DNA of 46,101 nt from JADLCB01 sp964398315. Its GTDB lineage: Bacteria > Planctomycetota > Phycisphaerae > Tepidisphaerales > Tepidisphaeraceae. Positions 40,383 through 46,101 of the stretch are shown in pieces (the first letter of the stretch is position 1; every line of letters begins with the position of its first letter). The stretch spans positions 1-46,101 of the forward strand of contig CAYNMV010000035.1 in the NCBI GenBank assembly GCA_964398315.1, in the 5' to 3' direction. Made by a program: the position numbers and the translations under genes. Under the pieces are notes generated by a model, which saw nothing but the letters and a program-made list of their open reading frames with translations, was not told the DNA's origin and made no database searches.

Positions 40383-41096
40383 TCACCGGCGCCGTTTGAG
40401 CAGTACCAAGCTGCCCAGCCCCAACCCGAACAATCCCGTCGGTTCTGGAACGGGCGTGATGATGACACCGGCAAGCGTAGCCCTGATGTCACCATCCCGC
40501 TGTGAAGTGATTTCAATCGAGTCGTTGGTCAAACCGGCGAGTGTTGCCGTTTGCGCATAGCCTGCCCGTGCAGGTGCCTCTGCGGGGCGGACGAGCATCC
40601 CGGGCGACACCATTCCCAGAGTGTCATTGGTCACCAGATCAGTGATGGTGACGTCAGAAAAGCCAGAGGTGTTATCGCTGGCCATGATGACCGAAACGGA
40701 GTAGGTCTGCTGCGGCGCGAGAATCGAGCTTAGCCCGCTGATTCGGATCCTACTGCCGTCCTCGAGATAACCGTGGGCGATTTCCTGCTCACCGGGCAAG
40801 GGTGTGTAGTCGCCCATCGACCATGCTCCAGCGTTGGTGGTGACGATGGAGATCGCTCCGCCGTTAACGGCAAATGACCCGTAATCAGTGGAGGTGCTGC
40901 TCTTGGGCAGATTGATCCAGCTAGCCTGAGGGACGCCAAAGGCGTCGGCTGTCACCGTGACCGGTACGTTTCCTCCCGGACCCTTGCTGGAATTGAAATT
41001 GATCCCGATCGGCGCCGCCTTGACGGGGATCGCGACCAATCCCAGTCCCAGTACCGCAATTACGGACGCCACAACGAAACGGATTCCCATACGCAT
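40383..41096 (-). CDS. PEP-CTERM sorting-domain secreted protein
   Basis: A 237-residue exported protein. The signal peptide (VVASVIAVLGLGLVAIPVKA) is followed by a beta-rich domain starting PIGINFNSSKG and YSVSVIMASDNTSGFSDVTI (in part), of the type found with extracellular matrix proteins. The C-terminus is VPEPTGLFGLGLGSLVLLKR plus RR: the VPEP motif, a membrane helix and a basic end, recognised by an exosortase (EpsH) that releases the protein to the surface. No exosortase is in this window. The Shine-Dalgarno AGGAGG lies 8 nt before the ATG. A second ATG two codons in is possible. Confidence 0.9.
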   Translation of the reverse strand: MRMGIRFVVASVIAVLGLGLVAIPVKAAPIGINFNSSKGPGGNVPVTVTADAFGVPQASWINLPKSSTSTDYGSFAVNGGAISIVTTNAGAWSMGDYTPLPGEQEIAHGYLEDGSRIRISGLSSILAPQQTYSVSVIMASDNTSGFSDVTITDLVTNDTLGMVSPGMLVRPAEAPARAGYAQTATLAGLTNDSIEITSQRDGDIRATLAGVIITPVPEPTGLFGLGLGSLVLLKRRR

Positions 41097-41618
41097 TTTG
41101 CAAACCTCCTGACCCCAATACGAACTGATATGACGTACGGTCCTTTTACGCTTTTACGCTGCGCTTACGCAAATTGCAAATAAATTCCATGGTGACCGTT
41201 GTAAATGCCATTCGGACCTGTCCCGAATGGCATTCAGTTAAGCTCTAATCCCTTGTCTTGTCAGAATTTGGGTTCGCGCAAGGTGCGGCCTCCTGTCACA
41301 GTGGTGGTGCTTAAGAGCTTCTAAAAATGGTTCATTGAACTATGAAGGAGAGAAAAAGTGACATCCACCTTTTTCAGTCAGGATCAAGGAAAGGTGGATG
41401 TCGCCTTTGCCGTATCTTGGTCAAGCTTACCGACCTGGCAGGCAGGGAGTCGTCGGGCACGGTCCCGATTCTAATTGGACAGACACGCCTGCCGGATTTG
41501 CGTACACTGACCTCGACCCCAAAGTGAACTCAAGTCTGGCCGGCCAAGTGCGCAGATATCCAGTCGGCTTCAGGCCGACTATCTTCCGCCTTGTGCCAAG
41601 GCCACAAGGGTAGCCCAC
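41097..41618. other. AT-richer intergenic region with repeats and a short ORF
   Basis: 522 nt between the divergent PEP-CTERM and SUKH genes. Contents: TTACGC-type tandem repeats near 41140-41167, a stretch around 41170-41260 with AAATTGCAAATAAATT, two palindromic elements (41353-41374 and 41390-41408), and an ORF at 41398-41613 whose ATG lies inside the second element. The ORF (71 residues, ending RPTIFRLVPRPQG) stops 5 nt before the immunity gene, where a toxin tip would be expected, but I do not recognise it. Confidence 0.4.
41353..41408. repeat. Palindromic element copies 2 and 3, in opposite orientation
   Basis: Copy 2: AAAAAGTG (41353-41360), loop ACATC, CACCTTTTT (41366-41374). Copy 3: AAAGGTG (41390-41396), loop GATGT, CGCCTTT (41402-41408). 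The loops are reverse complements of each other, so the copies face each other. Each has one mismatch in an arm. Confidence 0.8.
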
Positions 41619-42149
41619 ATGAATTCAACCGAATGGAAGCGTGCGTTAGTGAACCTGGTTGAGATACATCAGCGTCTTGAGCTGGTTGATCGCCGCGGAT
41701 TGTTTGAGAGACATCTTCCTGAACCAGCAGCCGACGAAGCCAAGATCCGCGAACTTGAACGCCGGCTTGGGAGACCGATGCCAGAGGACTTCCGCCAGTT
41801 CTTGCTGACTGCGGATGGCTGGACGAACTTCAAGTTGGACATCACCTTGTTCGGTACAGCTGAACTTATGGGAGGTCCGGCCTATCGCCGCGCGTGGCTC
41901 AGGCTTAATGAGCTTGAGCCGAATGTCCTTGAAGCATCAAAGGTTCACCTGGAGCATGGTATTCCCATTGCTGTGTCGAAGGAGCACTTGGCGGTGTTCT
42001 TGATGTTGATCCATCCGGGACCTATCAAGATGGGCACGGTGATTTGGTTTGCCGGCGACGAGATCGAGCGATATGAATCATTCAGCGAGTTCTTCTTGGC
42101 GCAGATCGAGTACAACCGCAAGCTGCTGGATCACGTGTCCGCAATGTGA
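41619..42149 (+). CDS. SMI1/KNR4 (SUKH) family protein, probable immunity protein
   Basis: A 176-residue soluble protein of the SUKH superfamily. The signature is ADEAKIRELERRLGRPMPED (about 38-57) followed by FRQFLLTADGWTNF (58-71): a helix, the P-x-D/E-F...Y/L..NG-type turn, then a strand. LHPGPIKMG-like IHPGPIKMGTVIWFAGDEIE (in part) and SFSEFFLAQIEY complete the fold. SUKH proteins often act as immunity proteins for nuclease and other polymorphic toxins. No intact toxin gene precedes it, only the short ORF at 41398. It may be an orphan antidote retained for protection. No strong Shine-Dalgarno is seen. Confidence 0.85.
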   Translation: MNSTEWKRALVNLVEIHQRLELVDRRGLFERHLPEPAADEAKIRELERRLGRPMPEDFRQFLLTADGWTNFKLDITLFGTAELMGGPAYRRAWLRLNELEPNVLEASKVHLEHGIPIAVSKEHLAVFLMLIHPGPIKMGTVIWFAGDEIERYESFSEFFLAQIEYNRKLLDHVSAM

Positions 42150-42153
42150 GTGT

Positions 42154-42260
42154 CCACCAACCTATGCAGTTCACGGCACTGCCGCCTGCGGCGGCTTCGC
42201 CAGCACCTACGCTGCGGGCGGTAGTGTGGGCGAATCGCTCCAGAGCGGCGCGGTTGGTGG
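42154..42260. repeat. 107-nt imperfect inverted repeat after the SUKH gene
   Basis: Outer arms CCACCAACC (42154-42162) and GGTTGGTGG (42252-42260) pair perfectly. Inner 17-nt arms (42177-42193 and 42210-42226) pair at 14 positions around a 16-nt loop. The layout of outer and inner paired boxes with unpaired spacers is reminiscent of an integron attC site, but the outer arms do not fit the RYYYAAC / GTTRRRY rule. Confidence 0.5.
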
Positions 42261-42278
42261 TGCGATGGAGGTGAAAAG

Positions 42279-42425
42279 AAAAGGTGACAGAAAAGGTGAC
42301 ATCCACCTTTTTCTGTTACCATACCGACGATGCCACGTAAGCGGGTAAAAGGTGGATGTCACCCTTTTACCCGGCATCAGATTTACCCGGCATCAGAAAA
42401 GGTGGATGTCACCTGTCACCTTTTT
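42279..42425. repeat. Palindromic element copies 4-6
   Basis: Copy 4 (42279-42320) has a long stem: GGTGACAGAAAAGGTG (42283-42298), loop ACATC, CACCTTTTTCTGTTACC (42304-42320). Copy 5 (42344-42372) is GGGTAAAAGGTG, loop GATGT, CACCCTTTTACCC with one extra base. Copy 6 (42397-42425) is AAAAGGTG, loop GATGT, then CACC-TGT-CACCTTTTT. Between copies 5 and 6 a 15-nt direct repeat TTACCCGGCATCAGA occurs twice (42367, 42383). The 362 nt between the SUKH stop and the next gene hold only these and the inverted repeat at 42154. Confidence 0.85.
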
Positions 42426-42511
42426 CCCGCCATTCGGATGGCCCCCTTTTTGTCCTCAGGATGACCAATAGAGGCATCGTGTTGGAGATGCCCGCGTCCT
42501 ATTGGTGCCCC

Positions 42512-43321
42512 TCACGCGCCGGTGCGTCGTGGGCGGCGGCGGAGGGCCAGCAGGAGCATCGCGCCGCCGATGCCGGCTGTCGCAGGCTCGGGCACGACGC
42601 TGATCACCGGGTTCAGGTCCACATCCGTTGAGGTGGTCGGTCCGCCAGTGGAGAAGACGAGGTACGATTGGTCGCTAGCCGTAAGCGTGGACGTGCCCGG
42701 CTGGACCGACAGCGGCTGATTGCCGTTATCCACCGTATAGTCGAGTGTGATCATCAGTTCGCTGAAGGTGGTTCCAGCCGGGATCCCCACATCGCCGCGG
42801 AAGCTGAAGGCTTTACCGTCCGGATCCATGCCTGTTTCCAGGGCGCGGTCCAGCGGGACCTCCACGCCGTCCAGCCTGAGGCTGAGCGCGGAGTGTGGCA
42901 CCAGAGTGACGGTCTGACCACTCTCCTGGAAGTGCAGGTTGAACTCCAGGAGACTGTCGCTATGCACCAGAAAATGCTGTCCCGCCGGTGCGACGATCCG
43001 GAACGCCAGCGACGTATCGGTGGAGAAATCGGCCGTCACGGGGTTGAACGGTTTGCCGGGGGCAAATTCCTGGGCGTCGCTCAGGATCGGAAGAGGGAAC
43101 GTGGGGTAGGTCCCCAGAAGTACGTCCATGCCCCCTGCCAGGAGGATCGGAGGATTGGTGTCGTTGGGATCCTCGTCGAACAGGAACACGAGGGTTTCGC
43201 GTCCGATGTCGGCGTCGGTGATCGTCTCGGTGAAGGTGATGACGGCTTGGCTGGGCGCAGCCATCGACAGCAAGGAACCAACAATGCCGGCGGCCAAGGC
43301 ACGATTTCGGGTCAAGAGCAT
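42512..43321 (-). CDS. PEP-CTERM sorting-domain secreted protein
   Basis: A 269-residue exported protein with a signal peptide (ALAAGIVGSLLSMAAPSQA). The mature part is beta-rich with no catalytic motif I can name (ITFTETITDADIGRETLVF, then DPNDTNPPILLAGGMDVLLG). The C-terminus is VVPEPATAGIGGAMLLLALR followed by RRPRRTGA: the PEP motif, a short helix and a basic end. It is the second protein of this class within 3 kb. The ATG at 43321 has a good Shine-Dalgarno (GGAGGT, about 6 nt away). It is likely displayed or secreted through an exosortase encoded elsewhere. Confidence 0.9.
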   Translation of the reverse strand: MLLTRNRALAAGIVGSLLSMAAPSQAVITFTETITDADIGRETLVFLFDEDPNDTNPPILLAGGMDVLLGTYPTFPLPILSDAQEFAPGKPFNPVTADFSTDTSLAFRIVAPAGQHFLVHSDSLLEFNLHFQESGQTVTLVPHSALSLRLDGVEVPLDRALETGMDPDGKAFSFRGDVGIPAGTTFSELMITLDYTVDNGNQPLSVQPGTSTLTASDQSYLVFSTGGPTTSTDVDLNPVISVVPEPATAGIGGAMLLLALRRRPRRTGA

Positions 43322-43579
43322 CTTCCACCTCCCAGTCGTTAAGGAACTGTTCCCCGTAAAACCAACCGAATTATAACGCGCTGCGGATGAGCCGCAAGAT
43401 GATTAAAGGCATCGGGCTAATGTTTTTTGCAGTCCTCCATATTTGGCTGAGCCTGCTGGAGTGGGGGGCGGGTTCACCGCGGAGACGCGGAGGGTGAGGG
43501 AAAGGATTGGGGACATAAAGGGGATCCTCTTGGGACATAAGCCGGGAAAAAGGTGACAGCCGAAAAAAGGTGACATCCA
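43322..43579. other. Region between PEP-CTERM gene and IS
   Basis: 258 nt with no gene. It contains the common dispersed text ACCGCGGAGACGCGGAGG (about 43472-43489), a duplicated GGGACATAA near 43511 and 43532, and the palindromic element copy cut by the IS. Confidence 0.5.
43547..43579. repeat. Palindromic element copy 7, truncated by the IS
   Basis: AAAAAGGTG (43547-43555) and a second AAAAAAGGTG with loop ACATC (43563-43577) are followed by CA, and then the IS terminal repeat begins at 43580. The expected CACCTTTTT arm is missing, and it is not found right after the IS on the other side. Confidence 0.75.
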
Positions 43580-44583
43580 GGCTCTGTAGAAAACCCGGCT
43601 AACGGTTGAGCTTTCGGCGTTGTGTGTGACGTAATCCTGTTGTCATGAGGACCAGTAAATCACCACGGAGGGTGATGGTCGAGGCTTACACGATCGCCCG
43701 CCAGAGCCTGCCGGCCTACAGCCATATCAACTCGCCCAGGAAGTTTACCCAGCACCAGTTGTTGGCCTGCCTGGTGCTCAAGGAACACCAGAAGAAAGAC
43801 TACCGTGGCGTCGTCACGCTGCTGGCGGACTGTTCTGATCTGCGCCAGGCGATTGAACTGGATCAGGTGCCTCACTTTACAACCCTGCAGAAAGCTTCCA
43901 GACGCCTGCTGCGTCAACCGCAGTTCCGTAAGTTGCTGGATCGCAGTGTCCGCAGGATCCTGGGCCGCCGCCGCAACGTATCGCATGCAGCCGCCGACTC
44001 CACCGGCTTCGACGCTCGACATGCCAGCCGCTACTACGTGCATCGCCGCGACAACAGCAAAGATGACCCAAACCGCCCGAAAAAACAGGTTTCCTACAAG
44101 CGTTTCGGCAAACTGATGATCGTGGTCTGCTGCGTCAGCCACGCCATTCTTGCCGCCGTTGCCTCGGCTGGGCCGACGCCCGACATCGATCAACTGGACG
44201 ATGTGATGGGGCAGATGGTGCCATCGGTCAAACTCCAGCGGATGGCGCTCGATGCCGGCTTTGACTCAGGTCATAACCACCGCCTGCTGCGAGAGCACAA
44301 TGGCATCCGCAGCGTCATCCCGCCGCTTCACGGGCGACCAAGCAAGAATCCCAACGCACTGCCGACGGATCGGTATCGACGCCTGATGAAGCGACAGTTC
44401 CGCAACGGCAGTCCGCCGGCTTATCGGTATCGCGTGCAGAACGAGACGGTGAACTCGATGCTCAAACGGAATCTCGGCGCCGCCCTCGCCGGCCGCAGCC
44501 ACCACGCCCGACGCCGCGACATGCTTCTGCGTGTCCTGGCCCACAACTGCATGCTCGCGTTACTGTGGGTTTTCTACAGAGCC
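43580..44583 (+). mobile_element. Insertion sequence with 17-bp terminal inverted repeats, IS5/IS4-like DDE
   Basis: About 1004 bp. The left end GGCTCTGTAGAAAACCC (43580-43596) is exactly inverted at the right end (44567-44583). The match extends outward 3 more bases with one mismatch. One DDE transposase gene fills it. I find no target-site duplication at the two ends, so the copy may have lost one flank through a rearrangement, or the duplication is very short. Confidence 0.88.
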
Positions 44584-44622
44584 GGGAATTCTCGTTTCAT
44601 ATCCTTTTACACGGGGGGATGA
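43645..44622 (+). CDS. DDE transposase, IS5/Transposase_11 type
   Basis: A 325-residue transposase. The catalytic triad is visible: Asp118 in AAADSTGFD, Asp203 in ALDAGFDSGHN and Glu267 in QNETVNSMLKRNLG, the last with the following Lys/Arg typical of the IS4/IS5 type. The N-terminal third is helical and basic (DNA binding). The frame has no stop before the end of the element: it translates the right terminal repeat as VFYRA and runs 12 more codons into flanking DNA before TGA at 44620. The start has no Shine-Dalgarno; an internal ATG at codon 11 is possible. The element appears otherwise intact. Confidence 0.9.
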   Translation: MRTSKSPRRVMVEAYTIARQSLPAYSHINSPRKFTQHQLLACLVLKEHQKKDYRGVVTLLADCSDLRQAIELDQVPHFTTLQKASRRLLRQPQFRKLLDRSVRRILGRRRNVSHAAADSTGFDARHASRYYVHRRDNSKDDPNRPKKQVSYKRFGKLMIVVCCVSHAILAAVASAGPTPDIDQLDDVMGQMVPSVKLQRMALDAGFDSGHNHRLLREHNGIRSVIPPLHGRPSKNPNALPTDRYRRLMKRQFRNGSPPAYRYRVQNETVNSMLKRNLGAALAGRSHHARRRDMLLRVLAHNCMLALLWVFYRAGNSRFISFYTGG

Positions 44623-45160
44623 TCATGTCACATGCTTATCACGCAGCGGGCCAGATTGGAGAGCAGTGTACCGGAAACCTGTTGCGCGTCGGTGCGAAAA
44701 TGAGTTCGATGCGAACCCACTTCAAACCCACCTTGGCTACGCGAGATTGCGATTGGGGAACCGTGGAGCGAGGGTGGGGCGGTATTGGCCAGCGTCATGC
44801 GCAAAAAAGCGAACCCAGTGCGTTGTTGCGCGGCTGGTGGGGGGATCGGCTGGGGGTTTATGAGAATCCTGCGGATTTTCCGCGTGAAATCGGCTGGAGG
44901 AGCAACGGGATGATAAAAATCATGCATGCCCCTCGCCCGAGTCCCGTCAGCGTGCTACACTCTTTGCACACAATCGCACGCAGCCGGGGTGGTATTGCCG
45001 AACCCGGCTGCTGCCACCGTTGTATAGTTGAATGCGGGGACGTTCTCTCCCGCCCCTCCGTGCAGCGACCGGCCCGACGCGGTCGTCTATACGATTAAGC
45101 AACAGGTTCCGCATGACCCCTTCGTCAATCCGAAGGGAAGGGGACGCGGTGAAGGAATTT
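44623..45160. other. 538-nt region between the IS and typA
   Basis: No convincing gene. A frame from an ATG at 44632 is open to 45098 and is preceded by GGGGGG, but its residues (DCDWGTVERGWGGIGQ, then GGIAEPGCC) resemble no family I know; the opposite strand is also open for 99 codons. The second half is probably the typA leader: an extended -10 TGC-TACACT (44953-44961) and a 9-bp stem GCAGCCGGG / CCCGGCTGC (44980-44988 with 45003-45011), then a GC-rich stretch with weaker stems to 45090. Confidence 0.45.
44953..44961 (+). promoter_or_regulatory. Possible extended -10 promoter of typA
   Basis: TGC-TACACT, an extended -10 without a recognisable -35. It would give a leader of about 190 nt containing the GCAGCCGGG stem-loop. 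Confidence 0.35.
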
Positions 45161-46101
45161 ATGAACCAGGTACGAAACGACATCCGTAATGTCGCGATCA
45201 TCGCACACGTAGACCACGGCAAGACCACGCTGGTCGATGCCCTGCTCCGCCAGAGCGGCAATTTCCGCGAATCGCAGCTAGCGCAGGACACCATCCTCGA
45301 TTCCAATCCCCTGGAGCGCGAGCGGGGGATCACCATCTTGGCCAAGAACTGCGCCATCAACTACACCGATCCCAAGACGAAGCAGACCTACAAGATCAAC
45401 CTGATCGATACCCCCGGCCACGCCGATTTCGGCGGCGAGGTCGAGCGGGTGCTGAGCATGGCCGATGGTGTGTTTCTGCTGGTGGACTCGGCTGAGGGGC
45501 CGATGCCGCAGACACGGTTCGTGCTCAAGAAGGCGTTTCAGCATCAGTTGCGGCCGATCGTGGTAATCAACAAGATCGACCGGCCGGATGCGCGCGTCGA
45601 TGAAGTGCTGAACATGGTCTTTGACCTGTTTGTCGAAATGGGGGCGGATGACGAGACGCTGGATTTTCCGGTGCTGTACGCCTCGGGGCGCGAGGGGATT
45701 GCCTCGTGGAGCTACGAGCAGCGCGGCACCGACATTGCGCCGATCTACGAAGCCCTGCTGAAGCATGTGCCGGCGCCGCATGGCGATCCGGATAAATCGT
45801 TGCAGATCCGTATCACCAGCATCCAATACAACGACTATGTGGGCCGGATTGGCGTGGGGCGGATTTACAATGGTCGGGTCAAGACCGGCCAGCAGGTGAC
45901 GGTGGTGCGCCGGGATGGCCAGCAGATCAAAAGCAAAGTAGCGCAGGTGCAGGTGTTTGACGGCCTTGGCCGCAAGAACGTCGATGAGGCGGCAGCCGGC
46001 GATATCGTCGCGCTGGCGGGCCTGGAGAGCGTGGACATCGGCGACAGCGTTTGCGATCCCACCAATCCCCAGCCGATGGAAGCGCCCGAGATCGAACCCC
46101 C
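45161..46101 (+). CDS. typA: Translational GTPase TypA/BipA (partial, 3' end outside window)
   Basis: The first 313 codons of a ribosome-binding GTPase related to EF-G, which helps ribosome assembly and stress or cold growth. Seen: G1 AHVDHGKTT, switch I with LERERGITI, G3 DTPGHADFGGEVERVLSMAD (in part), and G4 NKIDRPDAR. Then domain II begins (LQIRITSIQYNDYVGRIGVG, in part; RIYNGRVKTGQQV). The DYVGRIGVGRI text separates TypA from LepA and EF-G. Start candidates in one frame are ATG 45113, GTG 45149 and ATG 45161; 45161 is taken because AAGGA precedes it closely and MNQVRNDIRNVAIIAHVDHG matches the family length. Confidence 0.95.
   Translation, partial: MNQVRNDIRNVAIIAHVDHGKTTLVDALLRQSGNFRESQLAQDTILDSNPLERERGITILAKNCAINYTDPKTKQTYKINLIDTPGHADFGGEVERVLSMADGVFLLVDSAEGPMPQTRFVLKKAFQHQLRPIVVINKIDRPDARVDEVLNMVFDLFVEMGADDETLDFPVLYASGREGIASWSYEQRGTDIAPIYEALLKHVPAPHGDPDKSLQIRITSIQYNDYVGRIGVGRIYNGRVKTGQQVTVVRRDGQQIKSKVAQVQVFDGLGRKNVDEAAAGDIVALAGLESVDIGDSVCDPTNPQPMEAPEIEP

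Noticed and set aside
43472..43489. ACCGCGGAGACGCGGAGG as part of the local repeat family
   Set aside because: It is a short text that I recall as common in intergenic DNA of many bacteria and is unrelated in sequence to the AAAAGGTG palindromes.
40177..43579. CRISPR array
   Set aside because: The repeated palindromes are irregularly spaced, occur in both orientations, vary in length and have genes between them. There are no uniform spacers and no cas genes.
44632..45098. Protein-coding gene downstream of the IS
   Set aside because: The frame has a possible start and a G-rich stretch before it, but no recognisable motif. The opposite strand is also open, and the second half overlaps the likely typA promoter and leader.

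Overview
The window looks like a chromosomal segment of a GC-rich, Gram-negative member of the Planctomycetota, most likely class Phycisphaerae. Three things point there. A zinc ribbon at 1956-2330 carries the CPICGYDLRATP...CPECG signature that I associate with this group. There is an LpxD (lipid A) gene, so an outer membrane. There are two secreted proteins with PEP-CTERM tails. Taxonomy is inferred from family signatures only; no search was possible.

Layout. 1-600: 3' end of 23S rRNA, 5S rRNA and an intrinsic terminator. 651-7245: chrA-type transporter, zinc-ribbon protein and prfA (minus), a GT-C-like membrane glycosyltransferase, and an AAA+ ATPase. 7656-10171: Old Yellow Enzyme reductase, a small membrane protein and a methyltransferase. 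10253-16984: a minus-strand glycan cluster of a methyltransferase, two CgeB-like glycosyltransferases, an HldE-like enzyme with its two domains in reversed order, and a nucleotidyltransferase-fold protein. 17118-20019: metallophosphoesterase, gpmI, and a 24-residue lysine-rich histone-tail-like peptide gene with its own strong promoter and Shine-Dalgarno. 20337-23485: parA, VanZ-like, HIT, MarC and a small conserved protein. 23640-26940: PfkB kinase and three lipoproteins. 27021-34588: sulfotransferase, lpxD, hom, TPR lipoprotein, M50 protease and an NDUFA9-like reductase. 34688-39209: a large secreted protein and a UbiD decarboxylase.

39210-44640 is an accessory region with visibly lower GC and broken genes. 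It holds an orphan C-terminal toxin module of the Rhs/polymorphic type followed by its probable immunity gene, a SUKH/SMI1-KNR4 immunity gene, two PEP-CTERM proteins, a complete IS with 17-bp terminal inverted repeats, and a cluster of palindromic elements built on AAAAGGTG / CACCTTTT arms. These palindromes occur nowhere else in the window. They sit in intergenic gaps, run into one reading frame, and one copy is cut by the IS. The window ends inside typA/bipA.

A second recurring pattern is regulatory. Several genes without a visible Shine-Dalgarno (chrA, the OYE gene, parA, the 89-residue protein, the NDUFA9-like gene, ubiD) have a -10-like hexamer 7-9 nt before the start codon, which suggests leaderless transcripts. 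Other genes (HldE-like, gpmI, the Lys-rich peptide, both PEP-CTERM genes, the third lipoprotein) have clear Shine-Dalgarno sequences.
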